A DNA stretch of 38,820 bases from positions 1 to 38,820 of the forward strand of contig DAOUEU010000098.1 of NCBI GenBank assembly GCA_034430255.1, written 5' to 3'. How positions within the stretch are numbered: position 1 is the stretch's first letter; the number at the start of each line of letters is the position of its first letter. The translations under genes were made by a program, and so were the position numbers. The stretch is from DATKYK01 sp034430255 (GTDB taxonomy: Bacteria > Chloroflexota > Dehalococcoidia > E44-bin15). Under the pieces are notes generated by a model. It made no database searches. It was not told where the DNA came from and was given only the letters and a program-made list of their open reading frames with translations. Positions 17,142 through 24,559 of this stretch are shown piece by piece.

Positions 17142-17597
17142 TTTCTCATTACCTCTCTCTCCTTCAATTCTTCCTCCGGGATCGCTCGGTCGCTAATGCC
17201 ATCTCTATGAAAGCCCCGGTGTTATTGCCACGAAAATAAAGAACAAAGCAATTTTCACTGTCATTCTGAGCCTCGACTTCATCCGAAGTGTCCCCTGATA
17301 TAGGCCTCGGGGTCGGGGGGCGTGGCAATCTCGCCACTTCATACTATCCCGGAGATTGCTCTGTCTTTAATGCTCCTCGCAACGTACTATGAGGTTTCAT
17401 GGCCCCGGTGAATTGTCTCATTGTATTAATCTTGAGATTCCGAAATAAGTTGGGAACAAAATGTGATTACACCCAATCCTCGTGAGGTAACTATTATTTA
17501 CGAACGAACCCCCATCAACATCAGATGACAATATATTTTTAGCCTGAGTGGTGCCGCTGGCAATCAGCATTTTGGATTGCCAGCGGAGCTAGCGATC
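17142..17597. other. Repeat-bearing region between rho and the transaldolase gene
   Basis: No supported gene lies here. Bases 17367-17397 are an inverted copy (29/31) of 7453-7483. Bases 17423-17457 are a decayed copy (31/35) of the right part of the two-hairpin element at 11796-11830. Stretches at 17260-17345 (CCTCGGGGTCGGGG, CGTGGCAATC) resemble the flank of the 7453 copy. It also serves as the rho leader region. Confidence 0.6.
17554..17586 (-). terminator. Perfect 12-bp hairpin just after the transaldolase gene
   Basis: CCGCTGGCAATC (17554-17565) and GATTGCCAGCGG (17575-17586) pair perfectly around a 9-base loop, 11 nt beyond the leftward stop codon. No T-run follows on the minus strand, so it may stabilise the transcript end rather than terminate it. 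Confidence 0.45.
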
Positions 17598-18248
17598 TCA
17601 TTTTTGGGTTACCTTCTTCCAGTCTTCCGCGAAGCGGGAAATGCCGATATCGGTAAGTGGATGTCGAATCATCTGCATCAGCACACTATAGGGGATGGTG
17701 GCGATGTGTGCTCCTGCCTTGGCCGCAGCGATGGTATGCAGGGGATGGCGCAGGCTGGCGGCAATCACCTTGGTGTGAAGGTTATATTTATTGAATATCT
17801 CCACCGCATCGGAAACCACCGCCATTCCCTGATGACCGATATCATCGAGCCGCCCTACAAAGGGGCTTACATAAGTAGCCCCCACAATGGCACCCAGAAG
17901 TGCTTGATTCGCGGAGAAACAAAGGGTAAGGTTTGTCTTGATGTTCTCCTGAGATAGCACGCTTATTGCCTCCAGCCCCGCCTCCGATACCGGTATCTTG
18001 ACCACGATGTTCTCATGCCATAAGGAAAGCTCCCGTGCCTCCCGTTTCATCCCTTCGGCATCGAGGCTAAGCGCCTCTACGGATATGGGGCCGGGAACAA
18101 TGGAACATATCTCGAGCACCGCTGCTTTAAGGTCACTGGCCTTTTCCCGCGAAACCAGGGTAGGATTCGTGGTCACGCCACTGATGACCCCCAGCCTGGC
18201 AGCATGGCGGATGTGCTCTATATTTGCCGTATCAAGATAAATGTCCAT
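17598..18248 (-). CDS. Transaldolase, small FSA/TalC-type
   Basis: A class I aldolase of the short transaldolase family (transaldolase or fructose-6-phosphate aldolase), acting in the non-oxidative pentose phosphate pathway. The product is 216 residues, normal for the group. The Schiff-base lysine is Lys84 in IVVKIPVSEAG; GVTTNPTLVSRE, TLCFSANQALLGAIVGATYVS and SPFVGRLDDIG are conserved features. I start it at ATG 18248-18246 (MDIYLDTANI), which matches family N-termini; a longer frame to 18320 adds 24 unrelated residues. An AAAGGGA ribosome-binding site lies about 9 nt upstream. It sits between pyrG and rho on the same strand. Whether it is a true transaldolase or F6P aldolase cannot be told from sequence alone. 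Confidence 0.92.
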   Translation of the reverse strand: MDIYLDTANIEHIRHAARLGVISGVTTNPTLVSREKASDLKAAVLEICSIVPGPISVEALSLDAEGMKREARELSLWHENIVVKIPVSEAGLEAISVLSQENIKTNLTLCFSANQALLGAIVGATYVSPFVGRLDDIGHQGMAVVSDAVEIFNKYNLHTKVIAASLRHPLHTIAAAKAGAHIATIPYSVLMQMIRHPLTDIGISRFAEDWKKVTQK

Positions 18249-18463
18249 CTTTTCGATTCCCTTTACTTCGTCTCCGTACTGCTCTACCGCTTGGGGAACG
18301 CAAGTTTGCGGTGACAGCAATCATATTAAACATACTAACGTTTGCTCTTTAACCTGCCTACAGCGGCTTTCCAACCTCGGTTTGTCGCTGATAATGGATT
18401 ATTGGCGGCACGCATCCCTAAATTTAGTATAAATAACCCTATCCCTTAAGTGGGAGGGGGAAA

Positions 18464-20092
18464 TTATACCAGGGGCAGGGTGGGCTGAGCTCCCTCGCGG
18501 AGCACCCCCTTCGCTACCCCGACGAAATCGCGGAACAGGGGATGAGCACGGTTAGGACGCGAGCGGAACTCGGGGTGAAACTGGCATCCCAGCATAAAGG
18601 GGTGGTCCCGAAGCTCGCCTATCTCAACCAGGCTCCCCTCCGGGGAGAGACCGCTGAAAACCATACCCGCGCTGCCTAATGTGTCCCGATAATCATTATT
18701 GAACTCAAATCGGTGGCGATGGCGTTCATAGATCACCTTCTCCCCGTATGCTGAAGCGGCTTTGGTCCCGGTTACCAGGTGACATGGATAGCTGCCCAAC
18801 CGCATTGTGCCCCCTTTTCCTGATGCCTGGCGCTGTTCCGGAAGCAGGTCGATCACGGGATAGGGAGTCTCCGCATCAAACTCGGCAGAATTGGGCTCAG
18901 TGGAACCAAGCACATACCGGGCATACTCAATAATCATAATATGCATCCCCAGACAAAGTCCCAGGTAGGGGATTTTATTCTCCCTGGCATATCGAGCTGC
19001 GGTTACCATGCCTTCGATGCCTCGAACGCCGAAGCCGCCGGGAACCACAATCCCTTGAACGGAGCGCAGCAAGCTGTCGCCATCCCTCTCTAGGTCCTCC
19101 GAGTGAATCCAATGAATCTGTATATCTCTATCATGGTGGACTGCAGCGTGGTCTAAAGCCTCCTTGACCGAGAGGTAGGAGTCTCGTAGCTCCACGTATT
19201 TGCCCACAATGGCGATAGAGACAGGTTCCTTGGGCTCCTTCATCTGGTTCACAAGGTGCCGCCACTCGCTGAGATCCGCACTTGTGTTGGGTAGGCTAAG
19301 CATATCTAGAATGAGTTCCCCCAACCCCGCCTCCTCAAGGACGAGAGGGGTCTCATATATTACGGGCAGTGTGAGCAGGGGCACCACGGCACGCCGGTCG
19401 ACATCGCAGAAGAGGGCGATCTTGTCCCTGATCTCGTCAGTGATGGGCTGGTCACTGCGGCATACAATAACATCCGGCTGGATACCGATGCGCCTAAGCT
19501 CGTTAACGCTATGCTGGGTGGGCTTGGTCTTCAGCTCTCCGGTAGAGGAGAGGTATGGGAGAAGGGTAACATGAACATAGAGGATATTCTCCCGGCCCAC
19601 CTCGCTCCTCATCTGGCGGATGGACTCGAGGAAGGGAAGTCCCTCGATGTCACCCACTGTGCCCCCTACCTCGACAATCACAACGCTCGCCCGGCTCTCT
19701 CTCGCCACCTCGCTGAAACGACGCTTTATCTCATTGGTAACATGAGGCACCACCTGAATGGTGCCTCCGAGAAAATCACCACGCCGTTCCTGGGCAATGA
19801 TCGAGCTGTAAATCTGACCCGTGGTCACGCTGGAGGAAGCAGTAAGGTTGGTATCGATAAAGCGTTCGTAGTGACCTAGGTCGAGGTCGGTTTCCTCACC
19901 GTCCTCAGTAACGAAGACCTCGCCGTGCTGGTATGGAGACATTGTCCCCGGATCAACATTAATGTAGGGGTCCAGCTTCTGAATGGAGACCGAGATGTTG
20001 CGGCTCTTCAAGATCCTTCCTATAGAGGCGGCGGCGATGCCCTTCCCCACGGAGCTAACTACACCGCCAGTTACAAAGATATACTTGGTCAT
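18464..20092 (-). CDS. pyrG: CTP synthase
   Basis: CTP synthase makes CTP from UTP, ATP and glutamine, the last step of pyrimidine nucleotide synthesis. The 542-residue protein is complete. The N-terminal amidoligase domain opens MTKYIFVTGGVVSSVGKG and contains KLDPYINVDPGTMSPYQHG and the Mg-binding EDGEETDLDLGHYERF. The C-terminal class I glutamine amidotransferase has the nucleophile cysteine in GLCLGMH near residue 380 and the His/Glu pair in QFHPEF. ATG 20092-20090 is the first start. It is divergent from tyrA across a 236-bp gap and is the first gene of the leftward group with the transaldolase and rho. Confidence 0.98.
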   Translation of the reverse strand: MTKYIFVTGGVVSSVGKGIAAASIGRILKSRNISVSIQKLDPYINVDPGTMSPYQHGEVFVTEDGEETDLDLGHYERFIDTNLTASSSVTTGQIYSSIIAQERRGDFLGGTIQVVPHVTNEIKRRFSEVARESRASVVIVEVGGTVGDIEGLPFLESIRQMRSEVGRENILYVHVTLLPYLSSTGELKTKPTQHSVNELRRIGIQPDVIVCRSDQPITDEIRDKIALFCDVDRRAVVPLLTLPVIYETPLVLEEAGLGELILDMLSLPNTSADLSEWRHLVNQMKEPKEPVSIAIVGKYVELRDSYLSVKEALDHAAVHHDRDIQIHWIHSEDLERDGDSLLRSVQGIVVPGGFGVRGIEGMVTAARYARENKIPYLGLCLGMHIMIIEYARYVLGSTEPNSAEFDAETPYPVIDLLPEQRQASGKGGTMRLGSYPCHLVTGTKAASAYGEKVIYERHRHRFEFNNDYRDTLGSAGMVFSGLSPEGSLVEIGELRDHPFMLGCQFHPEFRSRPNRAHPLFRDFVGVAKGVLREGAQPTLPLV

Positions 20093-20264
20093 CCCTTGGG
20101 TTCCTTATGGGGAAAGGACATTAGATTATTACTAGATAGCTTTCTGCTCGTGGTATCCAAGTTGCAAAGAGGCAATAACCTTCAGGGATCTGATCCCTTC
20201 GAGTTTCATATTATAAGGCTTCAACTCGATAATGTCAAGGCATTTTTAGTTCTTATTCATGAGA

Positions 20265-20293
20265 TTGGTGGTAGGGCAGAACTGTGTTATAAT
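20265..20293 (+). promoter_or_regulatory. Promoter of tyrA-aroA-remA-gmk
   Basis: TTGGTG (20265-20270), 17-bp spacer, perfect TATAAT (20288-20293). It lies 36 bp before the tyrA start. The ribosome-binding site GAGGTG is 7 nt upstream of ATG 20329. Confidence 0.75.
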
Positions 20294-20328
20294 GTGCTGG
20301 CTCTGGCGTGCATTAGAGGTGTGGTTTA

Positions 20329-21183
20329 ATGAGGATAGCCATTATCGGGCTGGGGTTGATCGGTGGGTCGATAGGCATGGCCTTAAGAAAGGCTGATGCG
20401 GGCTTTGAGGTGGTAGGTTTCGCCCGCCGACCTGAGGTTGCATCTCGGGCGTTTGAGCTAGGGGCGGTGGATCGCACTGAGGTGAGTTTGCTTTCTGCAG
20501 TGGAGGGTGCTGACCTGGTCATTATCTCCACCCCTGCTATGGCAATGAAGGGTATACTGGCCGAGATGGGGGTAGGCCTCCGCCAGGGCTCCATCGTCAC
20601 CGATACGGCGAGCACCAAGGCAAGGGTTCTGGATTGGGCTAAGCAGGCTTTGCCACCATCGGTGAGCTTCATCGGCGGACATCCCATGGCAGGTAAGGAG
20701 GCCTCCGGGGTGGAGGCTGCCGATGGCGATCTGTTTCGGGGCTGTAACTACTTACTGATAGCGGGTAGTGGTGCTAGTGAAGAGGCGCGCGATAGGGTTG
20801 AGGCCATGGTGCGGCAAATCGGGGCAAAGCCCCTCTTTATGGATGCTTCAGAGCACGACAGTCTGGTCGCCGGCATAAGCCATCTTCCTCTGCTTATCTC
20901 GGTAGCCCTGGTCGCGGTGACAACCAAGAGTCCCTTGTGGCCCAAGATGGCAACGCTTGCCGCCTCGGGGTTTCGAGACCTTAGCCGCTTGGCATCGGGG
21001 GATCCCCTGATGAGTCGGGACATATGCCTTACAAATAGGGAGCCCATCATTAAATGGATCGATGATTATATTGAGGAACTGAGGGCACTACGCTACCTGA
21101 TAAGCGAGGGTGGTGAAATCGATAGGCTGGAAGAGGCCTTTATACAGGTACGCAAGGAAAGAGAGAGATGGCTGCGAATGTAA
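20329..21183 (+). CDS. tyrA: Prephenate dehydrogenase
   Basis: TyrA oxidises and decarboxylates prephenate to 4-hydroxyphenylpyruvate, the committed step to tyrosine. The 284-residue, single-domain protein begins with the Rossmann dinucleotide motif GLGLIGGSIG (residues 7-16). It continues with DTASTKARVL, the conserved active-site segment SFIGGHPMAGKEASG and the C-terminal helical dimerisation domain (HDSLVAGISHLPLL). No ACT or chorismate mutase domain is attached, so feedback control by tyrosine through an ACT domain is not expected. It is the first gene of a four-gene rightward group, 13 nt before aroA. An arogenate dehydrogenase preference cannot be excluded. Confidence 0.93.
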   Translation: MRIAIIGLGLIGGSIGMALRKADAGFEVVGFARRPEVASRAFELGAVDRTEVSLLSAVEGADLVIISTPAMAMKGILAEMGVGLRQGSIVTDTASTKARVLDWAKQALPPSVSFIGGHPMAGKEASGVEAADGDLFRGCNYLLIAGSGASEEARDRVEAMVRQIGAKPLFMDASEHDSLVAGISHLPLLISVALVAVTTKSPLWPKMATLAASGFRDLSRLASGDPLMSRDICLTNREPIIKWIDDYIEELRALRYLISEGGEIDRLEEAFIQVRKERERWLRM

Positions 21184-21196
21184 GGATGGGTTTACT

Positions 21197-22525
21197 ATGA
21201 AGCAGCGGGTAAGGGGTTGCTCGATTCTGCGGGGTCAGATTGAGCCGCCGGGAGATAAGTCGATATCGCATCGCGCTCTTATCCTGAATAGCATAGCCAG
21301 GGGGAGGGCGTGGATAGAGAATATGGCCCCGGGTGATGATGTCTGCGCCACGATATCATGTTTAAGGGCTTTGGGGGTGGAGATTAATCAGGAGGGGGAC
21401 GCTTTAGTTGTCTCCGGCGTGGGTAGAGAGGGCTTTAGGGAGCCTCAAGATGTACTCCATGCCGGTAACAGCGCCACCACAGTACGTCTTCTGGCGGGGC
21501 TGCTTGCCGCTCAGCCCTTCCTATCCATAGTTACCGGGGATGATTCCCTGAGGTCTCGCCCTATGGACCGCTTGATCCAGCCAATGCGCTTGATGGGAGC
21601 GGAGATCTGGGGGCGGGGCAGTAATTCCCTTGCACCGCTAGCGATTAAAGGGAATAAGCTTAAGGGAATAGACTATCGCCTACCTGTAGCGAGCGCACAA
21701 ATAAAATCAGCGATCCTTATTGCCGCCCTCTTCGCCGAGGGGAATACCACCATTACTGAGCCGGCGCCCTCGCGCGATCACACCGAGCGCATGCTCAAGG
21801 CTATGGGGGCAGGGCTCCGGCGTGAGGGCACAAGGATCGTGCTTACTCCCACTGCCTCACCGGTAAACATCGATGTTCGCGTCCCCGGTGATATTAGCGC
21901 TGCTGCCTGCTGGCTCGTAGCCGGGGCGATCCATCCCAATGCCCGGATCAGGGTGGTAAATACAGGGATCAACCCGTCCAGGAGCGGGATCATAGACGTG
22001 CTTAAACAGATGGGTGCAAAGCTTGGTGTGGAGCGTGTACGAAGGGTGGGCGGCGAGCCTGTCGCCGACCTTGAGATCGAATCCAGCAACCTGGTAGCGA
22101 CGCAGATTGGTGGAAGCCTCATCCCCAGGCTTATCGATGAGCTGCCGCTTATTGCCCTGGCTGGTGCTTTTGCACGGGGGACGACCACTATCATAGATGC
22201 TCAGGAACTCAGGGTCAAGGAGTCCGATAGAATAGGGGCCACGGTTAGGGAGTTGTCGAAACTGGGGGTTGATATATATGAGCTTCCCGATGGCATGGTT
22301 ATTCGAGGGGGTGGGCGGGACGCTGAGGGAGAGCGAGAGAAGAAGCTCGCCGGTGCAGAGTGCGCGAGCAACCATGATCATCGTCTGGCAATGACCCTGG
22401 GCATTGCGGCACTGGTGGCTCAGGGAGAGACAGTGATCCAAGATGCCGAAGCAGTAGCCATATCATATCCCAACTTCTGGCAGGAAATGGAGAGACTCGC
22501 TGTAATAGAAAGGGGGGGAAGCTAA
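21197..22525 (+). CDS. aroA: 3-phosphoshikimate 1-carboxyvinyltransferase (EPSP synthase), class II-like
   Basis: EPSP synthase joins phosphoenolpyruvate to shikimate 3-phosphate, the sixth step toward chorismate. The 442-residue protein has the N-terminal motif PGDKSISHRALIL, the PEP-site loop GNSATTVRLLAG (residues 90-101), SRPMDR (120-125) and the C-terminal EPSPS repeats (DELPLIALAGAFA, ELRVKESDRI). The glycine that contacts glyphosate in sensitive enzymes (Gly96 in E. coli) is Ala93 here, as in the class II CP4-type enzyme, and RPMxR is also a class II feature. I start it at ATG 21197; a longer frame reaches back into tyrA. It makes chorismate for the adjacent tyrosine branch. Confidence 0.95.
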   Translation: MKQRVRGCSILRGQIEPPGDKSISHRALILNSIARGRAWIENMAPGDDVCATISCLRALGVEINQEGDALVVSGVGREGFREPQDVLHAGNSATTVRLLAGLLAAQPFLSIVTGDDSLRSRPMDRLIQPMRLMGAEIWGRGSNSLAPLAIKGNKLKGIDYRLPVASAQIKSAILIAALFAEGNTTITEPAPSRDHTERMLKAMGAGLRREGTRIVLTPTASPVNIDVRVPGDISAAACWLVAGAIHPNARIRVVNTGINPSRSGIIDVLKQMGAKLGVERVRRVGGEPVADLEIESSNLVATQIGGSLIPRLIDELPLIALAGAFARGTTTIIDAQELRVKESDRIGATVRELSKLGVDIYELPDGMVIRGGGRDAEGEREKKLAGAECASNHDHRLAMTLGIAALVAQGETVIQDAEAVAISYPNFWQEMERLAVIERGGS

Positions 22526-22535
22526 AAAGCGGAAC

Positions 22536-22787
22536 ATGAAAACAGAGCTAATTCATGTCGGTTTCGGCAATGTGCTGGCAATAAACAGGGTAATCGCTAT
22601 GGCACCCCCGAATTCAGCACCCACCAAGCGCATGGCTCAAGAGGGCAAGAGCAAGGGGATGCTTATTGACCTGACCAATGGCAGAAGGACAAAAGCGGTG
22701 CTCATTATGGACAGCGGCCATATCGTGATGGCAGCCATCACTCCGGAGACCATTGCAGGCAGACTGACAGCGATTCGGGAGGGTTAG
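22536..22787 (+). CDS. remA: RemA-like regulator (DUF370)
   Basis: An 83-residue protein of the RemA/DUF370 family. In Bacillus subtilis RemA is a DNA-binding protein that activates biofilm matrix genes; the role in other phyla is unknown. The sequence is typical: IHVGFGNVLAINRVIAM, SAPTKRMAQEGKSKGMLIDL, NGRRTKAVLIMDSGHIVMAA. The longer N-terminus (MKTELIHVGF) and missing extensions fit the family. It lies 10 nt after aroA and 2 nt before the proposed gmk start; the remA-gmk pairing is also seen in Bacillus, which supports both calls. Confidence 0.9.
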   Translation: MKTELIHVGFGNVLAINRVIAMAPPNSAPTKRMAQEGKSKGMLIDLTNGRRTKAVLIMDSGHIVMAAITPETIAGRLTAIREG

Positions 22788-22789
22788 GC

Positions 22790-23401
22790 CTGAAGGAAAA
22801 GCGCCCCCTTCCCAGCAAGAAGCCACTGTTTATTGTGCTCTCCGGCCCTTCCGGTGTGGGCAAGGATGCGGTGCTCGCCAGGGTGAAGGGATCGGGGCAT
22901 CCCCTCTATTTCACGGTGACTGCTACCACCCGTCCGAAACGGAAAGGGGAGAGCGATGGGGTGGACTATCAGTTTGTCACCAAGGAGAGGTTTGAGGAGA
23001 TGGTAAGTGGAGGGGAACTTGTGGAATGGGCCGAGGTCTATGGCTATTTTTATGGGGTGCCCAGGCGCCAGGTAAAGGAGGCGCTGGAGCGGGGATGCGA
23101 TGTCTTGGTGAAGGTCGATGTCCAGGGGGCGGCAACCATAAAGCGCGCCGTGTCCCAATCACTCCTAATATTCCTAGCTCCTCCCTCTATGGTGGCATTG
23201 GAGGAACGGGTCAGGCAGCGCAATACTGAATCCACCATCGAGCTGGAGCGGCGCCTCGCTACCGCTCATGAAGAGATGAACCAACAAGGGATGTTCGATT
23301 ATGTGGTGGTAAATGATCGGGTGGACCGGGCGGCAGCTCAGATCGATGCCATTATTGCCGCGGAGAAGCGCCGGGACAACCCTAGGGAGGTTGACCTTTA
23401 A
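22790..23401 (+). CDS. gmk: Guanylate kinase, probable CTG start
   Basis: Guanylate kinase phosphorylates GMP to GDP with ATP. The P-loop is SGPSGVGKD; TATTRPKRKGESDGVDYQFV, VEWAEVYGYFYGVPRRQV and VKVDVQGAATIK are the usual GMP- and lid-region motifs. The only conventional start, GTG 22835, would delete the first beta strand before the P-loop. An in-frame CTG at 22790 gives MKEKRPLPSKKPLFIVLSG, like family N-termini, and is preceded by a strong GGGAGGG Shine-Dalgarno (22777-22783) at 6 nt. No in-frame ATG, GTG or TTG occurs between that site and 22835. The product is then 203 residues. The function is certain; the CTG start is inferred. Confidence 0.93.
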   Translation: MKEKRPLPSKKPLFIVLSGPSGVGKDAVLARVKGSGHPLYFTVTATTRPKRKGESDGVDYQFVTKERFEEMVSGGELVEWAEVYGYFYGVPRRQVKEALERGCDVLVKVDVQGAATIKRAVSQSLLIFLAPPSMVALEERVRQRNTESTIELERRLATAHEEMNQQGMFDYVVVNDRVDRAAAQIDAIIAAEKRRDNPREVDL

Positions 23402-23497
23402 ATCGTCTTTGAACTCAGCTAAGCGGCACCCGGAACCCAATATGCCGCTCGACAGCAGAACTACTGGTTGTGAAAATGTTACATGTTTACACATGCG

Positions 23498-23623
23498 TTG
23501 TCTATCATTCCTGCGGAAGCAGGAATCCAGAGAATGGTCGGTCTAGATTCCCGCCTGCGCGGGAATGACATGGGCGTAGGGTTCATCAAGACATTTCAGG
23601 GCTCTATTTTCGTAGCAATAATA
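23498..23623. repeat. Interspersed repeat of about 126 bp, copy 2
   Basis: Same orientation and end points as 11623-11745. It contains two GC-rich hairpins (ATTCCTGCGGAAGCAGGAAT and ATTCCCGCCTGCGCGGGAAT) joined by a 13-base linker containing TGGTCGG, and ends at TTTTCGTAGCAA. The right end abuts the stop codon of the leftward endonuclease IV-like gene. Confidence 0.75.
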
Positions 23624-23627
23624 TAAA

Positions 23628-24473
23628 CTATAGAGATTTGTAGGTTTCCTGGAGAAGCTGCGCGTCTCCCTCACGGTTCGGGCTTTCACAGATAATAAGC
23701 CCCTTTACCTCTAGCTCCTTTAACGCTCTTAGGAGTTCCACATAGCGGAGGTCCGAGTCTTTCAGGTTAAGATGCTTGATCTCTCCCCTTTGGCCGTACT
23801 GGATCCCGGAGAGGTGAATGTGCATATGATCCAGAGCCTTTCTACCCAGACTCTCTTCTATCTGTTTAAGTATGGCCATAAATTCTTGGTATGAATTGTA
23901 ACTACCTGTTCTAGCGTGCATGTGGGCGAAGTCGATGCAGGGGGCAACGCCCTTGATCTCGGTGCACAGGTTCAAAACCTCCTCTAGCGAGCCGAACTGG
24001 CTACCTTTACCGGCGATCTCAGGCCGTAGCAAGACGTGATGACCTGCCGCCCTGAGTTGCTGTACTGTATCCTCCAGTGTCCCTTTAACTCTGGTATATA
24101 CAACTGAGGGTGAATCATTGAGATAGAAGGCAGCGTGAAACACTATGCTCTTGGCTCCCAATAACGAGGCGATACGCGCGGTGTGAATTAACCGCTCCTG
24201 GCTGGCGAGGACCTTCTCTTTCTCATGGGCATTGAAATTTATAAAATAGGGGGCGTGGGCGGTAAGCCTCACAGCACACTTTTTCGCGACCTCACCCACT
24301 TGCCGTGCCATCTGCTCATTCATCTTCACCCCGCGCACGAATTGCACCTCGAGGCAATTAAGCCCCAGTTCCGCTACACGCTCGATACCGGATTCGGTCG
24401 ACTTTGAAATGGAGCTGCGGGGGACGCCTGCCGTGCCGAAAAGGAGTTTTCCGCTCTTAGCTGTAGCTACCAT
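23628..24473 (-). CDS. Endonuclease IV-like TIM-barrel protein
   Basis: A 281-residue protein of the AP endonuclease 2 / xylose isomerase-like TIM-barrel superfamily, closest to the endonuclease IV type that cuts DNA at abasic sites. The strand-end motifs that carry metal ligands are recognisable: LTAHAPYFINF, IVFHAAFY, LLRPEIAGKGSQFG, CIDFAHMHARTG, MHIHLSGI and IICESP. The forms PEIAGKGSQFGSLEE and CIDFAHMHAR are more like archaeal members than like E. coli Nfo (ETTAGQG, CLDTCH). Repair activity is likely but sugar isomerase-like roles cannot be excluded. It is divergent from the MFS gene. No strong ribosome-binding site precedes ATG 24473. Confidence 0.8.
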   Translation of the reverse strand: MVATAKSGKLLFGTAGVPRSSISKSTESGIERVAELGLNCLEVQFVRGVKMNEQMARQVGEVAKKCAVRLTAHAPYFINFNAHEKEKVLASQERLIHTARIASLLGAKSIVFHAAFYLNDSPSVVYTRVKGTLEDTVQQLRAAGHHVLLRPEIAGKGSQFGSLEEVLNLCTEIKGVAPCIDFAHMHARTGSYNSYQEFMAILKQIEESLGRKALDHMHIHLSGIQYGQRGEIKHLNLKDSDLRYVELLRALKELEVKGLIICESPNREGDAQLLQETYKSL

Positions 24474-24518
24474 AGGTGCATTCTAGCTGCCATCGTGAGG
24501 GGTGTCAAGAAATCTTGC

Positions 24519-24547
24519 TTGACATAGGACAAGGAGGGCGATATCCT
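24519..24547 (+). promoter_or_regulatory. Possible promoter of the MFS transporter gene
   Basis: Perfect TTGACA (24519-24524), 17-bp spacer, TATCCT (24542-24547). If used, transcription would begin only a few bases before ATG 24560 and would exclude the AAGGAGG at 24531-24537, so the message would be nearly leaderless. The overlap makes the call uncertain. Confidence 0.4.
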
Positions 24548-24559
24548 TCGGTGGAAGCG

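Noticed and set aside
18433..18455. Bulged hairpin downstream of pyrG as a terminator
   Set aside because: Pairing needs a bulge and the following sequence has no continuous T-run; too weak to list.
22835..22837. GTG 22835 as the start of gmk
   Set aside because: It would remove the beta strand leading into the P-loop, and the nearest purine-rich motif is not placed for it; CTG 22790 fits better.
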